Origin: TC-15 sp034437275
GTDB taxonomy: Bacteria; Chloroflexota; Anaerolineae; Aggregatilineales; Aggregatilineaceae
Assembly: GCA_034437275.1 (NCBI GenBank)
Contig: DAOTUD010000100.1
Location: 1-9,712 of the forward strand
Reading direction: 5' to 3'
Length of the DNA stretch: 9,712 nucleotides
The notes under the pieces were generated by a model. It was not told where the DNA came from and ran no database searches. It worked only from the letters and a program-made list of their open reading frames with translations. Numbering within the stretch: the first letter of the stretch is position 1; every line of letters begins with the position of its first letter. Positions 1 through 6,330 of this stretch are shown in pieces. A program made the position numbers and the translations under genes.

Positions 1-216
1 CCGAGTACGACGTGTAGCATACAAACTGGTTGACCGATCTAAATGCAAGAAATATTACGATATGAACCTTGCGTCAAGAGTATATTTACTAATTACTTTA
101 CGGGTTTAATGAAGCCGACTTAAAAAAAATTATATTTGTTACATCTATCGCGAATCACTTTGAGGCTTGGATTCGAGTTGAAAACGGGCCAAGGAATTCA
201 CTTTTTGGCATTTTGA
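1..216. other. AT-rich non-coding stretch past the broken CheB-CheR gene
   Basis: No convincing coding region is visible on either strand; the longest plus-strand ORF from an ATG here is about 15 codons. By hand count, positions 61-120 are about 35% G+C and 121-180 about 32%, clearly lower than the neighbouring genes. If the CheB-CheR gene were intact its CheR half would lie here on the minus strand. None of the three minus-strand frames gives CheR-like sequence, so this DNA appears to have replaced it. A weak CTTGG/CCAAG inverted pair occurs at about 167-195. No transposase or mobile-element end was recognised. Confidence 0.5.
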
Positions 217-1062
217 TTACGCGAATGGTGAGTACTGTTGGATAAAAAGCGCATAATCCGCCATGCGTTCGATCCGGTTAACGGCCATCCGGCGTTCCAA
301 CCGGCGATAGATCGTGTTTTGTTTATAGAGCGAAAAATCGTGGCTAGAGTGCCTGCGCAGTAGTACAAAGATACGTTGTAACGCTTCGGGGTCTTCGATT
401 AGAGGCGAAAATTGACGGATAGTTTGAACGGTAAAGAGTTGCTGAACATAGTCGATCAATTGTGCAGGCATTTCATCAGGTGTCAAAATGTAATCGACTA
501 AACCTGTTGCAATGGCGCTGCGTGGCATACCGTCGAACTTTGCCGATTCCGGGTCTTGGGCCATCACCATTCCCCCCTGGCCACGAATAGCTTTAAGGCC
601 AAGCGTGCCATCGGTCCCAGTCCCGGAAAGAATTACGCCGATGGCATATTGCCCCTGGTCTTCGGCCAACGAACGGAATAAGAAATCAATCGGCAGTCGC
701 AACCCACCATGAGATACGGTCTCGGTCAAAAGCAGCGTGCCATGAAAGAGCGCCATGTTCCGGTTGGGCGGTACAACATAGACGCTATTGGGTTGCACTT
801 GCATACCATCGCTGACCTGAAAAACACGCATGGCGGTATGGCGTTGCAGCAGATCCGCCAGGATACTCTCGTGGTTCGGGTCAAGATGCTGAACGAGCAC
901 AAAAGCCATTCCAGCTTCGGATGGCATATTGTCCAAAAATGCTTCTAGTGCCTGTAACCCGCCCGCCGAAGCCCCTATACCAATAATGGGAAAGCGGTCC
1001 TCCTGGCCTTCTGGAGTAGGTGGTCGAACTTCTTCAGGATGGTCTTTCTGTTCGTCAGTCAT
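217..1062 (-). CDS. CheB-type methylesterase domain protein, 3' truncated remnant of a CheB-CheR fusion
   Basis: This 281-residue protein carries a complete CheB methylesterase domain, which in chemotaxis systems hydrolyses glutamyl methyl esters on receptors. The catalytic triad is readable: Ser32 in GASAGG, His59 in QHLDP and Asp151 in SGTGTDG. There is no N-terminal receiver domain; residues 1-23 are polar and proline/acid rich. From about residue 226 the sequence becomes the start of a CheR N-terminal helical domain (SLYKQNTIYRRLERRMA), as in CheB-CheR-PAS-kinase fusions. It stops after FIQQ with an unrelated YSPFA tail, so the methyltransferase and sensor parts are missing. The CheB domain could still fold and work, but the gene is probably a remnant. 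No clear Shine-Dalgarno precedes the ATG, yet no better start exists before the domain. No other chemotaxis genes are in the window. Confidence 0.85.
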   Translation of the reverse strand: MTDEQKDHPEEVRPPTPEGQEDRFPIIGIGASAGGLQALEAFLDNMPSEAGMAFVLVQHLDPNHESILADLLQRHTAMRVFQVSDGMQVQPNSVYVVPPNRNMALFHGTLLLTETVSHGGLRLPIDFLFRSLAEDQGQYAIGVILSGTGTDGTLGLKAIRGQGGMVMAQDPESAKFDGMPRSAIATGLVDYILTPDEMPAQLIDYVQQLFTVQTIRQFSPLIEDPEALQRIFVLLRRHSSHDFSLYKQNTIYRRLERRMAVNRIERMADYALFIQQYSPFA

Positions 1063-1208
1063 TGTCGGTTGGGTGGTTTTCTACTGATCCAGGTTGTGAG
1101 ACAGCTATTCTCTGTGACTTGATCATATCATTCATTACATACCGGTGTCACTTTGCATACCCGGACGAGAACGGCAGGGAAACTTTATGAAGAGTTTTCC
1201 CACACTTC
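1063..1208. other. Intergenic region upstream of the CheB gene
   Basis: The region separates the CheB-type gene from the small gene at 1209-1394, both on the minus strand. It holds a candidate minus-strand promoter (1122-1151) and a weak hairpin. The hairpin has arms GGGAAACT at 1177-1184 and AGTTTTCCC at 1193-1201, with one bulged base and an 8-nt loop. The hairpin lies just past the stop of the small gene but is not followed by a T run, so it is a poor intrinsic terminator. Confidence 0.4.
1122..1151 (-). promoter_or_regulatory. Candidate sigma70-type promoter for the CheB gene
   Basis: On the minus strand GTGACA (1151-1146) matches TTGACA at five of six bases. It is followed by an 18-bp spacer and TATGAT (1127-1122), which matches TATAAT at five of six. 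Transcription would begin about 50 bp ahead of the ATG at 1062. This is a consensus match only. Confidence 0.4.
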
Positions 1209-1394
1209 CTATTCTTTTGAATTGATCAGTTGAAACCCTTTTGTCTTGAGTGCTTGCGTCAGACGAGGACTGCACACAGCGATCCACCCCCGAGCATCTT
1301 TGAGTATGATCAGGTCTTTCCCAGGATTGTTCTGAACATACAGTCGCGCTTGATCGAGACTTTTGCGTCCGAACATTTGCACTTTCTTTGTCAC
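1209..1394 (-). CDS. Small hypothetical protein downstream of groEL
   Basis: The reading frame encodes about 61 residues if started at GTG (1394-1392). That start is preceded by AGAAAGAG with a 6-nt spacing. A TTG two codons earlier is possible but would touch the ribosome binding site, and a TAG lies just upstream in frame. The protein is basic and soluble-looking, with a segment (NNPGKDLIILKDARGWIAVC) suggesting a compact beta-rich or alpha/beta fold, and no signal peptide or membrane helix. It follows groEL by about 80 bp in the same direction. I do not recognise a family. An opposing 74-codon frame (1230-1454) exists but has less protein-like composition. Whether this gene is real is uncertain. 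Confidence 0.45.
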   Translation of the reverse strand: MTKKVQMFGRKSLDQARLYVQNNPGKDLIILKDARGWIAVCSPRLTQALKTKGFQLINSKE

Positions 1395-1475
1395 ATTCAA
1401 CTCTTTCTACTCAAGATTGGTACTTGGATTATCGTAGATTTCCATGCAGGGTGAAGCTTCGAGTGCCAGGCCGGG

Positions 1476-3107
1476 TTAATAGTCTGACATTCCGCCCGGC
1501 ATGGATGGCGTGTTCTTTTCAGGAAGATCGGCAATGAGGGCTTCAGTGGACAGGATCATTGCCGCGATACTGGCGGCATTCGCCAGCGCGCCTTTCGTGA
1601 CCTTAGCCGGGTCGATGATGCCGGCTTTGATCATGTCGACGAACTGGCCGCTCATGACATCGTAGCCGATGTTGGTGTTTTTCTTTTTGGCTTGCTGGTC
1701 CATTACCTGCTGCTGGATCACGCCACCGTCCAAACCGGCGTTCTGCACAATACCACGCATCGGCATTTGCAACGCCTTGTAGACGATCTTCACACCGGTG
1801 TTCTCATCGTCGTAGGTTAGTTGCAGGTCGTCGAGCACATGCCGGGCGTTGATCAGGGCCACCCCACCGCCGGGCACGATGCCCTCTTCCACTGCCGCGC
1901 GGGTTGCACTCAAGGCATCTTCGACACGGTGCTTCTTTTCCTTCAATTCAACTTCTGTGGCTGCGCCCACCCCAATGATAGCTACGCCGCCGCTGAGCTT
2001 CGCCATACGCTCTTGCAGCTTTTCGCTGTCGTAGTCGCTGGTCGAGTTCTCGATTTCGACTTTGATCTCTGCCACACGGCCTAGAATGGCTTTTTTGTCG
2101 CCCGCACCGTCCACAATCGTGGTATTGTTCTTATTACTGATGACCTTGCCTGCGCGCCCCAGGTCTTCCAGCGTCACGGAATCGAGCGTGCGGCCCATTT
2201 CCGCAGTGATTAGTTCGCCGCCGGTGAGCACGGCGATATCGCTCAGCATGGCTTTGCGCCGATCACCGAAACCGGGTGCCTTGATCGCCAGAGCATTCAG
2301 CGTCCCACGCAGCCGGTTGAGCACCAATGTCGCCAGCGCTTCACCGTCCACGTCTTCGGCAATGATGACCAATTCGCGCTTGCCGAGTTGCAGCAGCTTT
2401 TCGAGGATCGGAATCAAGTCGTTGGCCGAGGAGATTTTTTTGTCATAGATCAGGATGTAAGCATCTTCGATGATCGCTTCCTGCGTTTCAGGATGCGTAA
2501 CGAAATACGGCGAGATGTAGCCGCGATCAAACTGCATCCCCTCGACGTACTCCGTCTCAAATTCCAGTCCCTTGCTTTCCTCAACCGTGATCACGCCGTC
2601 TTTGCCGACGCGGTCCATCACATCCGCAATCAGGTCGCCGATTGCCTGGTCCTGGGCACTGATCGCCGCCACAGACGCGATTTCTTCTCTGGTATTGATG
2701 TCAATCGCCATCTCCGTGATCCGGGCTGACACCTTGGCTGTTGCCGCTTCGATGCCATGCTTGAGCAGCATCGGATTGGCACCGGCGGCCAGGTTACGCA
2801 GGCCCTCAGTGACCATATAGTAGGCCAGTGCGGTCGCGGTGGTCGTACCATCACCGGCGATTTCGTTGGTCTTGGTCGCAGCTTCTTTGAGCAACTGCGC
2901 GCCCATGTTAGCAAACGGGTCCTCGAGTTCGATTTCCTTCGCCACCGACACGCCATCGTGGGTGATGGTGGGCGCGCCCCATTTCTTATCCAGCGCGACG
3001 TTGCGGCCCTTTGGACCGAGTGTAGTCATAACCGCTTTGGCGAGCATATCCATACCCACCTTCAAACCGTCGCGTGCATCCTGGCCAAAAGCAAGTTGCT
3101 TAGGCAT
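1476..3107 (-). CDS. groEL: GroEL 60-kDa chaperonin
   Basis: This 543-residue protein is a full-length GroEL (HSP60, Cpn60) subunit. It forms the double heptameric ring that encloses and refolds proteins in the cytoplasm using ATP together with GroES. Family landmarks are in place: TLGPKGRNV at residues 29-37, the ATP-site GDGTTT at 85-90, EGMQFDRGYISPYF in the apical domain at 189-202, the catalytic Asp397 in RVEDAL, and the signature AAVEEGIVPGGG at 404-415. The start is secure: AGGAG lies 8 nt before the ATG and the N-terminus MPKQLAFGQDAR is typical. It follows groES by 22 bp, so the two are almost certainly co-transcribed. The C-terminus (MPGGMSDY) has a single GGM instead of the longer GGM repeat of the E. 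coli protein. Many bacteria of this phylum carry more than one groEL; this window cannot say whether another exists. Confidence 0.98.
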   Translation of the reverse strand: MPKQLAFGQDARDGLKVGMDMLAKAVMTTLGPKGRNVALDKKWGAPTITHDGVSVAKEIELEDPFANMGAQLLKEAATKTNEIAGDGTTTATALAYYMVTEGLRNLAAGANPMLLKHGIEAATAKVSARITEMAIDINTREEIASVAAISAQDQAIGDLIADVMDRVGKDGVITVEESKGLEFETEYVEGMQFDRGYISPYFVTHPETQEAIIEDAYILIYDKKISSANDLIPILEKLLQLGKRELVIIAEDVDGEALATLVLNRLRGTLNALAIKAPGFGDRRKAMLSDIAVLTGGELITAEMGRTLDSVTLEDLGRAGKVISNKNNTTIVDGAGDKKAILGRVAEIKVEIENSTSDYDSEKLQERMAKLSGGVAIIGVGAATEVELKEKKHRVEDALSATRAAVEEGIVPGGGVALINARHVLDDLQLTYDDENTGVKIVYKALQMPMRGIVQNAGLDGGVIQQQVMDQQAKKKNTNIGYDVMSGQFVDMIKAGIIDPAKVTKGALANAASIAAMILSTEALIADLPEKNTPSMPGGMSDY

Positions 3108-3129
3108 CGTTTTTTCTCCTCAATCGCAG

Positions 3130-3429
3130 TTATGATTCGACCACTGCGAGAATATCGGTCTCCCGGAAAATCAGAACTTTTTTGTTGTCAAGTTTGATCT
3201 CAGTGCCCGAATACCTGGCATACAGTACCCGATCACCCACCTGAACCTCTGGCGTTATCCGATTACCGTTGTCATCCAAGCGACCCGGCCCAGCAGCCAA
3301 AATGACACCTTGCTGCGGTTTTTCTTTGGCCGTTTCCGGCAGCACCAGCTCACCACCAGCAAATGTTTCGTCCCGTTCAACCGGCTCTACAATCACTCGA
3401 TCGGCCAACGGGCGTAGTTTGAGCATCAT
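3130..3429 (-). CDS. groES: GroES 10-kDa co-chaperonin
   Basis: This 99-residue protein is the heptameric lid that caps the GroEL ring. The N-terminus (LKLRPLADRVIVEPVE), the mobile-loop region around residues 18-35 with GGELVLPETAKEKP, the QQGVILAAGPG segment, and the VGDRVLYARYSGTEIK block are all standard GroES features. Two ATGs are adjacent at 3429 and 3426. GGAGG lies 8 nt before the first, within a short repeated sequence (GGTTGGGAGGTTGG). A gap of 50 bp separates it from the GlsB-like gene upstream, which may share its transcript. I looked for the HrcA operator CIRCE (TTAGCACTC-N9-GAGTGCTAA) in the leader and upstream to 3820 and did not see it. Heat regulation therefore probably works some other way or from further upstream. 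Confidence 0.97.
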   Translation of the reverse strand: MMLKLRPLADRVIVEPVERDETFAGGELVLPETAKEKPQQGVILAAGPGRLDDNGNRITPEVQVGDRVLYARYSGTEIKLDNKKVLIFRETDILAVVES

Positions 3430-3479
3430 GTTTCCAACCTCCCAACCTATCTTTCTGGACGTCGTAGGATGTTTATTTC

Positions 3480-3755
3480 TCAGTCAACGAGTTTCCGGCG
3501 TCCGCTAATCAAGCGAATCACGCCCAATAGCACCACTGCCCCCGTGAAAGCGACAAAGATGCTCCAGATATTGAAACCCGTCGCGCCGTCTGCGCCGAAC
3601 TGACTGAACAGAAAACCACCGATTAGCGCGCCAGCGATCCCAACCACGATGTCAAGGAGCAATCCCTGCTGGCGACTTGTTCCCATCACCCTGCCTGCGA
3701 GCCAGCCCGCAATTGCCCCGACAATCAACCAGGTGAAAAATTCCATTTGATCCAT
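3480..3755 (-). CDS. GlsB/YeaQ/YmgE-family small membrane protein 1
   Basis: The 91-residue protein belongs to the transglycosylase-associated (GlsB/YeaQ/YmgE) family of tiny stress-related inner-membrane proteins, whose biochemical role is not established. It has three hydrophobic, glycine-rich stretches at about residues 6-24, 33-52 and 64-82. The family motif pattern is visible: GAIAGWLAGRVM, then DIVVGIAGALIGGFLF, then FTGAVVLLGVIRL. The second copy at 5416-5688 is very similar, with about 64 of the first 87 positions identical by hand count. Upstream is GGAAAGGAAATAGGGATC before the ATG, giving a somewhat long Shine-Dalgarno spacing. It lies 50 bp ahead of groES and 65 bp after the CorA-like gene, so it is the most likely operon partner of the chaperonin genes. 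Confidence 0.9.
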   Translation of the reverse strand: MDQMEFFTWLIVGAIAGWLAGRVMGTSRQQGLLLDIVVGIAGALIGGFLFSQFGADGATGFNIWSIFVAFTGAVVLLGVIRLISGRRKLVD

Positions 3756-3820
3756 GATCCCTATTTCCTTTCCTTGCCTGCCAACGCTATCAAACTTTGA
3801 ACATCATTCCCATCTCACGG

Positions 3821-4852
3821 TCAAACCCAGTCACGCCGCTGAAAAACCACACGCATAATCATAATGGATGCGATCATCAGCAGTGTCACAATAATAGCAA
3901 TGACCAGACCATCAATTGGTAAAATCACGGATTCACCGACAGTGAAAAAGTTCGCGTCAAAAAAGCTCACGAAAAACGTGAAGGGCAGAAACACTATCGA
4001 AATAATCGTGAGAAGATTAACAGCCTCGCCCATCTTGCGTGACTGTTGATGAGCGATAATGTCCAGCGCATTGTTAGTGAGGTCGCGCTGTGAGTCGATC
4101 ACGTCATAAATGCCCAGTAACCGTTCATAGAGATGGCGGAACAGGTCTCGAATACCGTCGTCGCTGGAGACGCGCTGTTCGCCCATGAGATTCGAGAGCA
4201 CTTCGCGTTGTGGCGCGATCATCTGCCGGAGGCCAATGAGATGTTGTTTGGTCCGATATACAGTCTTTTGCGCCTGTTTGTCCCCACCGTCATTCAAAAG
4301 TTTTTCTTCCAATTCGTTTAACTGATTGTTGATCCGATCCAGCAGGGGATAGTAGGTATCAATAACGTGTTGCGCGGTGAGGTAGAGAAAATAAGCCACT
4401 CCGCGCGACCAGGAATCGGGGTTCTGAGCCACTCGATCATAAGCTGCTTCCATGGCAGAAGCATCCGCCTGTCGCACGGTAACGTAAAAATGTTCACCGA
4501 TGATGCAGTGAATTTCTCTACCTATCATCCCGTTTCCATTGCTTGGCACAGAGGGCTGAAAGAGTGACAGGAAAAGATATCGCGGGTACACCAGCAGTGT
4601 TGGACGGCGATCTACTCGCAACAAATCTGCCACAACATTGGGTGACAGTTGTAGCAAACCCTCAAGCCAGCGAATTTCCTCTGCCTCAGGTGTGACAATG
4701 TCAATCCACATGTTGCAGCCTTCGGCCAGGCGCTTTTCCAGATTTTCCTGCGTAAGGTTACGACGCAGGATGAAGGGATCGGCTGAAGCGATTCCGAAAG
4801 CCGCATCGTTTGAAGAATCAGAGTTGGGTACGATCACCAACGAACGTATCAT
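3821..4852 (-). CDS. CorA-like divalent cation transporter with atypical DAN loop
   Basis: The 343-residue protein has the CorA architecture. It starts with an N-terminal alpha/beta cytoplasmic domain (about 1-150), followed by long helices (about 155-278) rich in charged residues, including DTYYPLLDRINNQLNELEEKLL. Two C-terminal membrane helices at about 281-298 and 313-335 follow, and a basic end (FQRRDWV). CorA proteins are pentameric Mg2+/Co2+ channels of the inner membrane. The loop between the two helices normally contains Gly-Met-Asn. Here the aligned residues 299-301 are Asp-Ala-Asn, in FVSFFDANFFTVG. The codons GAC GCG AAC are clear in the sequence. Substrate and even transport ability are therefore uncertain. 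The start ATG has GGAAG about 6 nt upstream. It sits between two GlsB-like genes in the same direction. Confidence 0.85.
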   Translation of the reverse strand: MIRSLVIVPNSDSSNDAAFGIASADPFILRRNLTQENLEKRLAEGCNMWIDIVTPEAEEIRWLEGLLQLSPNVVADLLRVDRRPTLLVYPRYLFLSLFQPSVPSNGNGMIGREIHCIIGEHFYVTVRQADASAMEAAYDRVAQNPDSWSRGVAYFLYLTAQHVIDTYYPLLDRINNQLNELEEKLLNDGGDKQAQKTVYRTKQHLIGLRQMIAPQREVLSNLMGEQRVSSDDGIRDLFRHLYERLLGIYDVIDSQRDLTNNALDIIAHQQSRKMGEAVNLLTIISIVFLPFTFFVSFFDANFFTVGESVILPIDGLVIAIIVTLLMIASIMIMRVVFQRRDWV

Positions 4853-4924
4853 GGTTCACTTCCAGGCGGACGCTAATGTGTCTATTTCATGCAGGGCGTG
4901 CGTTTCTACAGACGGGTGGCAAAC

Positions 4925-5239
4925 TTAAGCAAGGGATCGTCGAGAGCGATAAAATCCCCCAAAGAATATCAGAATAATCACTGCCCCTAGAAAGGCGACC
5001 ACCATATCCGCCCAGGCCAGCGTAACGCCACCGTCAAAGGCGGAGGGCAGCTTGATTTCCAGCACCGAAAACAGAAAACCACCCAACAGGGCACCCAACA
5101 AGCCGACCACGACACTCGAAACAAATCCGAAACGCTGCCCACGAATCAGAAAACCAGCGAATAACCCGGCAATCAAACCAACAATCACCCACGCAATGAC
5201 TTGTTCGGGCACAAAGTGAACGGTTATAGATTCGTTCAT
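4925..5239 (-). CDS. GlsB/YeaQ/YmgE-family small membrane protein 2 (divergent copy)
   Basis: The 104-residue protein has three glycine-rich hydrophobic segments at about 13-32, 38-60 and 75-96, in the same order and spacing as the GlsB/YeaQ family. Key pieces are VIVGLIAGLFAGFLI, SSVVVGLLGALLGGFLFSVL and VVAFLGAVIILIF. It differs from copies 1 and 3 by a longer N-terminus (MNESITVHFVPEQ), a longer loop before the third helix (EIKLPSAFDGGVTLAWAD) and a basic end (YRSRRSLA). It is therefore an older paralogue rather than a recent duplicate. The ribosome binding site is strong: AAAGGAG 6 nt ahead of the ATG. It is followed after 72 bp by the CorA-like gene. Confidence 0.87.
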   Translation of the reverse strand: MNESITVHFVPEQVIAWVIVGLIAGLFAGFLIRGQRFGFVSSVVVGLLGALLGGFLFSVLEIKLPSAFDGGVTLAWADMVVAFLGAVIILIFFGGFYRSRRSLA

Positions 5240-5288
5240 CCTGATCTCCTTTCAAGAGACTTCCAGCTATGCAATAGGGGGAACCACG

Positions 5289-5360
5289 CCCTAAGAGGGT
5301 TTTTGGAAATTCCCTGGAAAGCGGGCCAATTTCTCCCGCTTTCCAGAAACGCTCTAAGGG
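5289..5360. repeat. Nested palindrome between GlsB-like genes 3 and 2
   Basis: The core is a perfect 12-bp inverted repeat, CTGGAAAGCGGG at 5314-5325 and CCCGCTTTCCAG at 5335-5346, with a 9-nt loop. It is framed by outer arms CCCTAAGAG (5289-5297) and CTCTAAGGG (5352-5360) that pair at eight of nine positions. On the minus strand it lies 70 nt after the stop of GlsB-like gene 3. It is not followed by a T run, so it does not fit a standard intrinsic terminator. It could be an RNA processing or stabilising hairpin, a protein-binding palindrome, or a small repetitive palindromic element. Confidence 0.75.
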
Positions 5361-5387
5361 ATACGGACGATGGTACGCCCGCATCCC

Positions 5388-5405
5388 TACCGCAGTCTGG
5401 CGGTA
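5388..5405. repeat. Short inverted repeat after GlsB-like gene 3
   Basis: TACCGC (5388-5393) and GCGGTA (5400-5405) form a perfect 6-bp stem with a 6-nt loop, 10 nt past the minus-strand stop of the gene at 5416-5688. No T run follows, so terminator activity is doubtful. Confidence 0.4.
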
Positions 5406-5415
5406 CGCTTACGGT

Positions 5416-5688
5416 TTAGGAAAAAAGCTTTCTCCCGGTCAGCAGGCGGATCCCAGCCAACAGCACCACCGCCCCGGTAAACGCGACGAAGAGACTCCAG
5501 ATATTGAAGCCTGTCGTGCCGGTTGAGCCGAACTGCTCAAACAGATAGCCACCGATGAATGCGCCGAGGATGCCCACAACGATGTCCATGAGCAGCCCTT
5601 GCCGGCGACTCGTTTTCATTACTTTGCTGGCAAGCCATCCGGCAATTGCCCCGATAATTAACCACGCAAGCCATCCCATTTGATCCAT
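5416..5688 (-). CDS. GlsB/YeaQ/YmgE-family small membrane protein 3 (close paralogue of copy 1)
   Basis: The 90-residue protein starts MDQM like copy 1 and shares long identical blocks with it (GAIAGWLA, DIVVGI, TGFNIWS, FVAFTGAVVLL). By hand count about 64 of the first 87 residues are identical. It has three glycine-rich membrane stretches at about 6-24, 33-52 and 64-82. The family is associated with stress responses in the inner membrane, without a known biochemical activity. AAAGGA precedes the ATG by about 9-10 nt. It is isolated from its neighbours by structured intergenic DNA on both sides: the palindrome on the 3' side and two inverted repeats on the 5' side. It may therefore be transcribed separately. 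Confidence 0.9.
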   Translation of the reverse strand: MDQMGWLAWLIIGAIAGWLASKVMKTSRRQGLLMDIVVGILGAFIGGYLFEQFGSTGTTGFNIWSLFVAFTGAVVLLAGIRLLTGRKLFS

Positions 5689-5710
5689 GATTTATTTTCC
5701 TTTTTTGTTT

Positions 5711-5735
5711 ACCGCATCCTAAAGTTGAGTGCGGT
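5711..5735. repeat. Inverted repeat ahead of GlsB-like gene 3
   Basis: ACCGCA (5711-5716) and TGCGGT (5730-5735) form a 6-bp perfect stem with a 13-nt loop, ending 22 bp upstream of the minus-strand ATG at 5688. It sits in the leader of GlsB-like gene 3, where an operator or an RNA hairpin are both possible. Confidence 0.35.
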
Positions 5736-5738
5736 TAA

Positions 5739-5756
5739 GGTGAACACGGGTTCACC
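5739..5756 (-). terminator. Hairpin after the SRPBCC gene, weak terminator candidate
   Basis: GGTGAAC (5739-5745) and GTTCACC (5750-5756) make a perfect 7-bp stem with a 4-nt loop. It lies about 22 nt past the minus-strand stop at 5779. Only TTAA follows on that strand, so it lacks a proper T run. It may attenuate transcription or mark the 3' end of the SRPBCC mRNA. Confidence 0.35.
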
Positions 5757-5778
5757 AGGCCGTTCGTGACTATCAGCG

Positions 5779-6258
5779 TTAGACGGCGCGTCGCGCAGCC
5801 TCTTCTGTCGCTCGCGATTCGGCAAGCGCCTTCAGATTTTGCAGATACCCGCCGATGTGTCCCATGCCGGAGCGCCTCCCCAGCACACCCCACACTTTAT
5901 CCATAAACCGGTTGGTCAGGGTCAGGCGCTCCATGTAGTTAAACGACGTACCGCCCTCGACAGGTTCCAGAGTCCACGAGATTTCGTAACTCTTGGCCCC
6001 GGTACCCGAGATCATCTTGAACATGATCTGTTCCGGTTTCATCCATCTCGTAACTTCAAACCTGATCTTGAGCAGCGGTCCCAGCCCGATTTTCTCTTCG
6101 ACCACAAATGTCATTCCTACACCCGCTTGCAGTTCACTGCCATAGTGATACTCCCGCAGCGCCGTCCACCATTTTTGTATCCAATTGGGGTGGGTCAGGC
6201 ATGTCCATACTTCTTCCGGCGGTGCCGCGATCTGGATTGATTTCTCAAATGTTGCCAT
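5779..6258 (-). CDS. SRPBCC-fold (START/Bet v1-like) protein
   Basis: The 159-residue protein looks like a member of the SRPBCC superfamily, soluble proteins with a deep hydrophobic pocket between a beta sheet and a long C-terminal helix. The N-terminus MATFEKSIQIAAPPEEVWTC followed by NWIQKWW is the usual opening strand and helix. ISWTLEPVEGGTSFNYMERLTL is the typical central pair of strands. GMGHIGGYLQNLKALAES forms the terminal helix. Such proteins include lipid- and polyketide-binding proteins and activators; nothing here identifies the ligand or a catalytic residue. AAAGGA precedes the ATG by 7-8 nt. A gap of 72 bp separates it from the 127-aa gene upstream, suggesting one transcript with the two small unknown genes. 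Confidence 0.85.
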   Translation of the reverse strand: MATFEKSIQIAAPPEEVWTCLTHPNWIQKWWTALREYHYGSELQAGVGMTFVVEEKIGLGPLLKIRFEVTRWMKPEQIMFKMISGTGAKSYEISWTLEPVEGGTSFNYMERLTLTNRFMDKVWGVLGRRSGMGHIGGYLQNLKALAESRATEEAARRAV

Positions 6259-6330
6259 CGTGTATTCCTTTCACTACCTGTAGAACTATCGGGCGTTCAC
6301 CAAGGAATGGCTTTTACCTTGCGTTGCGGT

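Noticed and set aside
1177..1201. Hairpin after the small gene as an intrinsic terminator
   Set aside because: The stem has a bulge, the loop is AT rich and no T run follows on either strand, so it is not called as a terminator.
1230..1454. Plus-strand frame of 74 codons overlapping the small minus-strand gene
   Set aside because: No good ribosome binding site and a less protein-like composition than the opposing 61-residue frame, and it runs against the direction of its neighbours.
2062..2729. Plus-strand frames of 128 and 113 codons opposite groEL
   Set aside because: They are antisense to conserved groEL codons and rich in Ser/Arg or Phe/Asp as expected of shadow translation.
2757..3197. 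Plus-strand open frame of 146 codons opposite groEL
   Set aside because: It lies almost wholly antisense to the clear groEL coding sequence, has low-complexity composition and no family resemblance. It is a shadow frame.
5034..5384. Minus-strand frame of 116 codons overlapping GlsB-like gene 2
   Set aside because: It overlaps a well-supported GlsB-like gene in another frame and crosses the palindrome. Its Cys/Trp/Arg-rich product matches no family.
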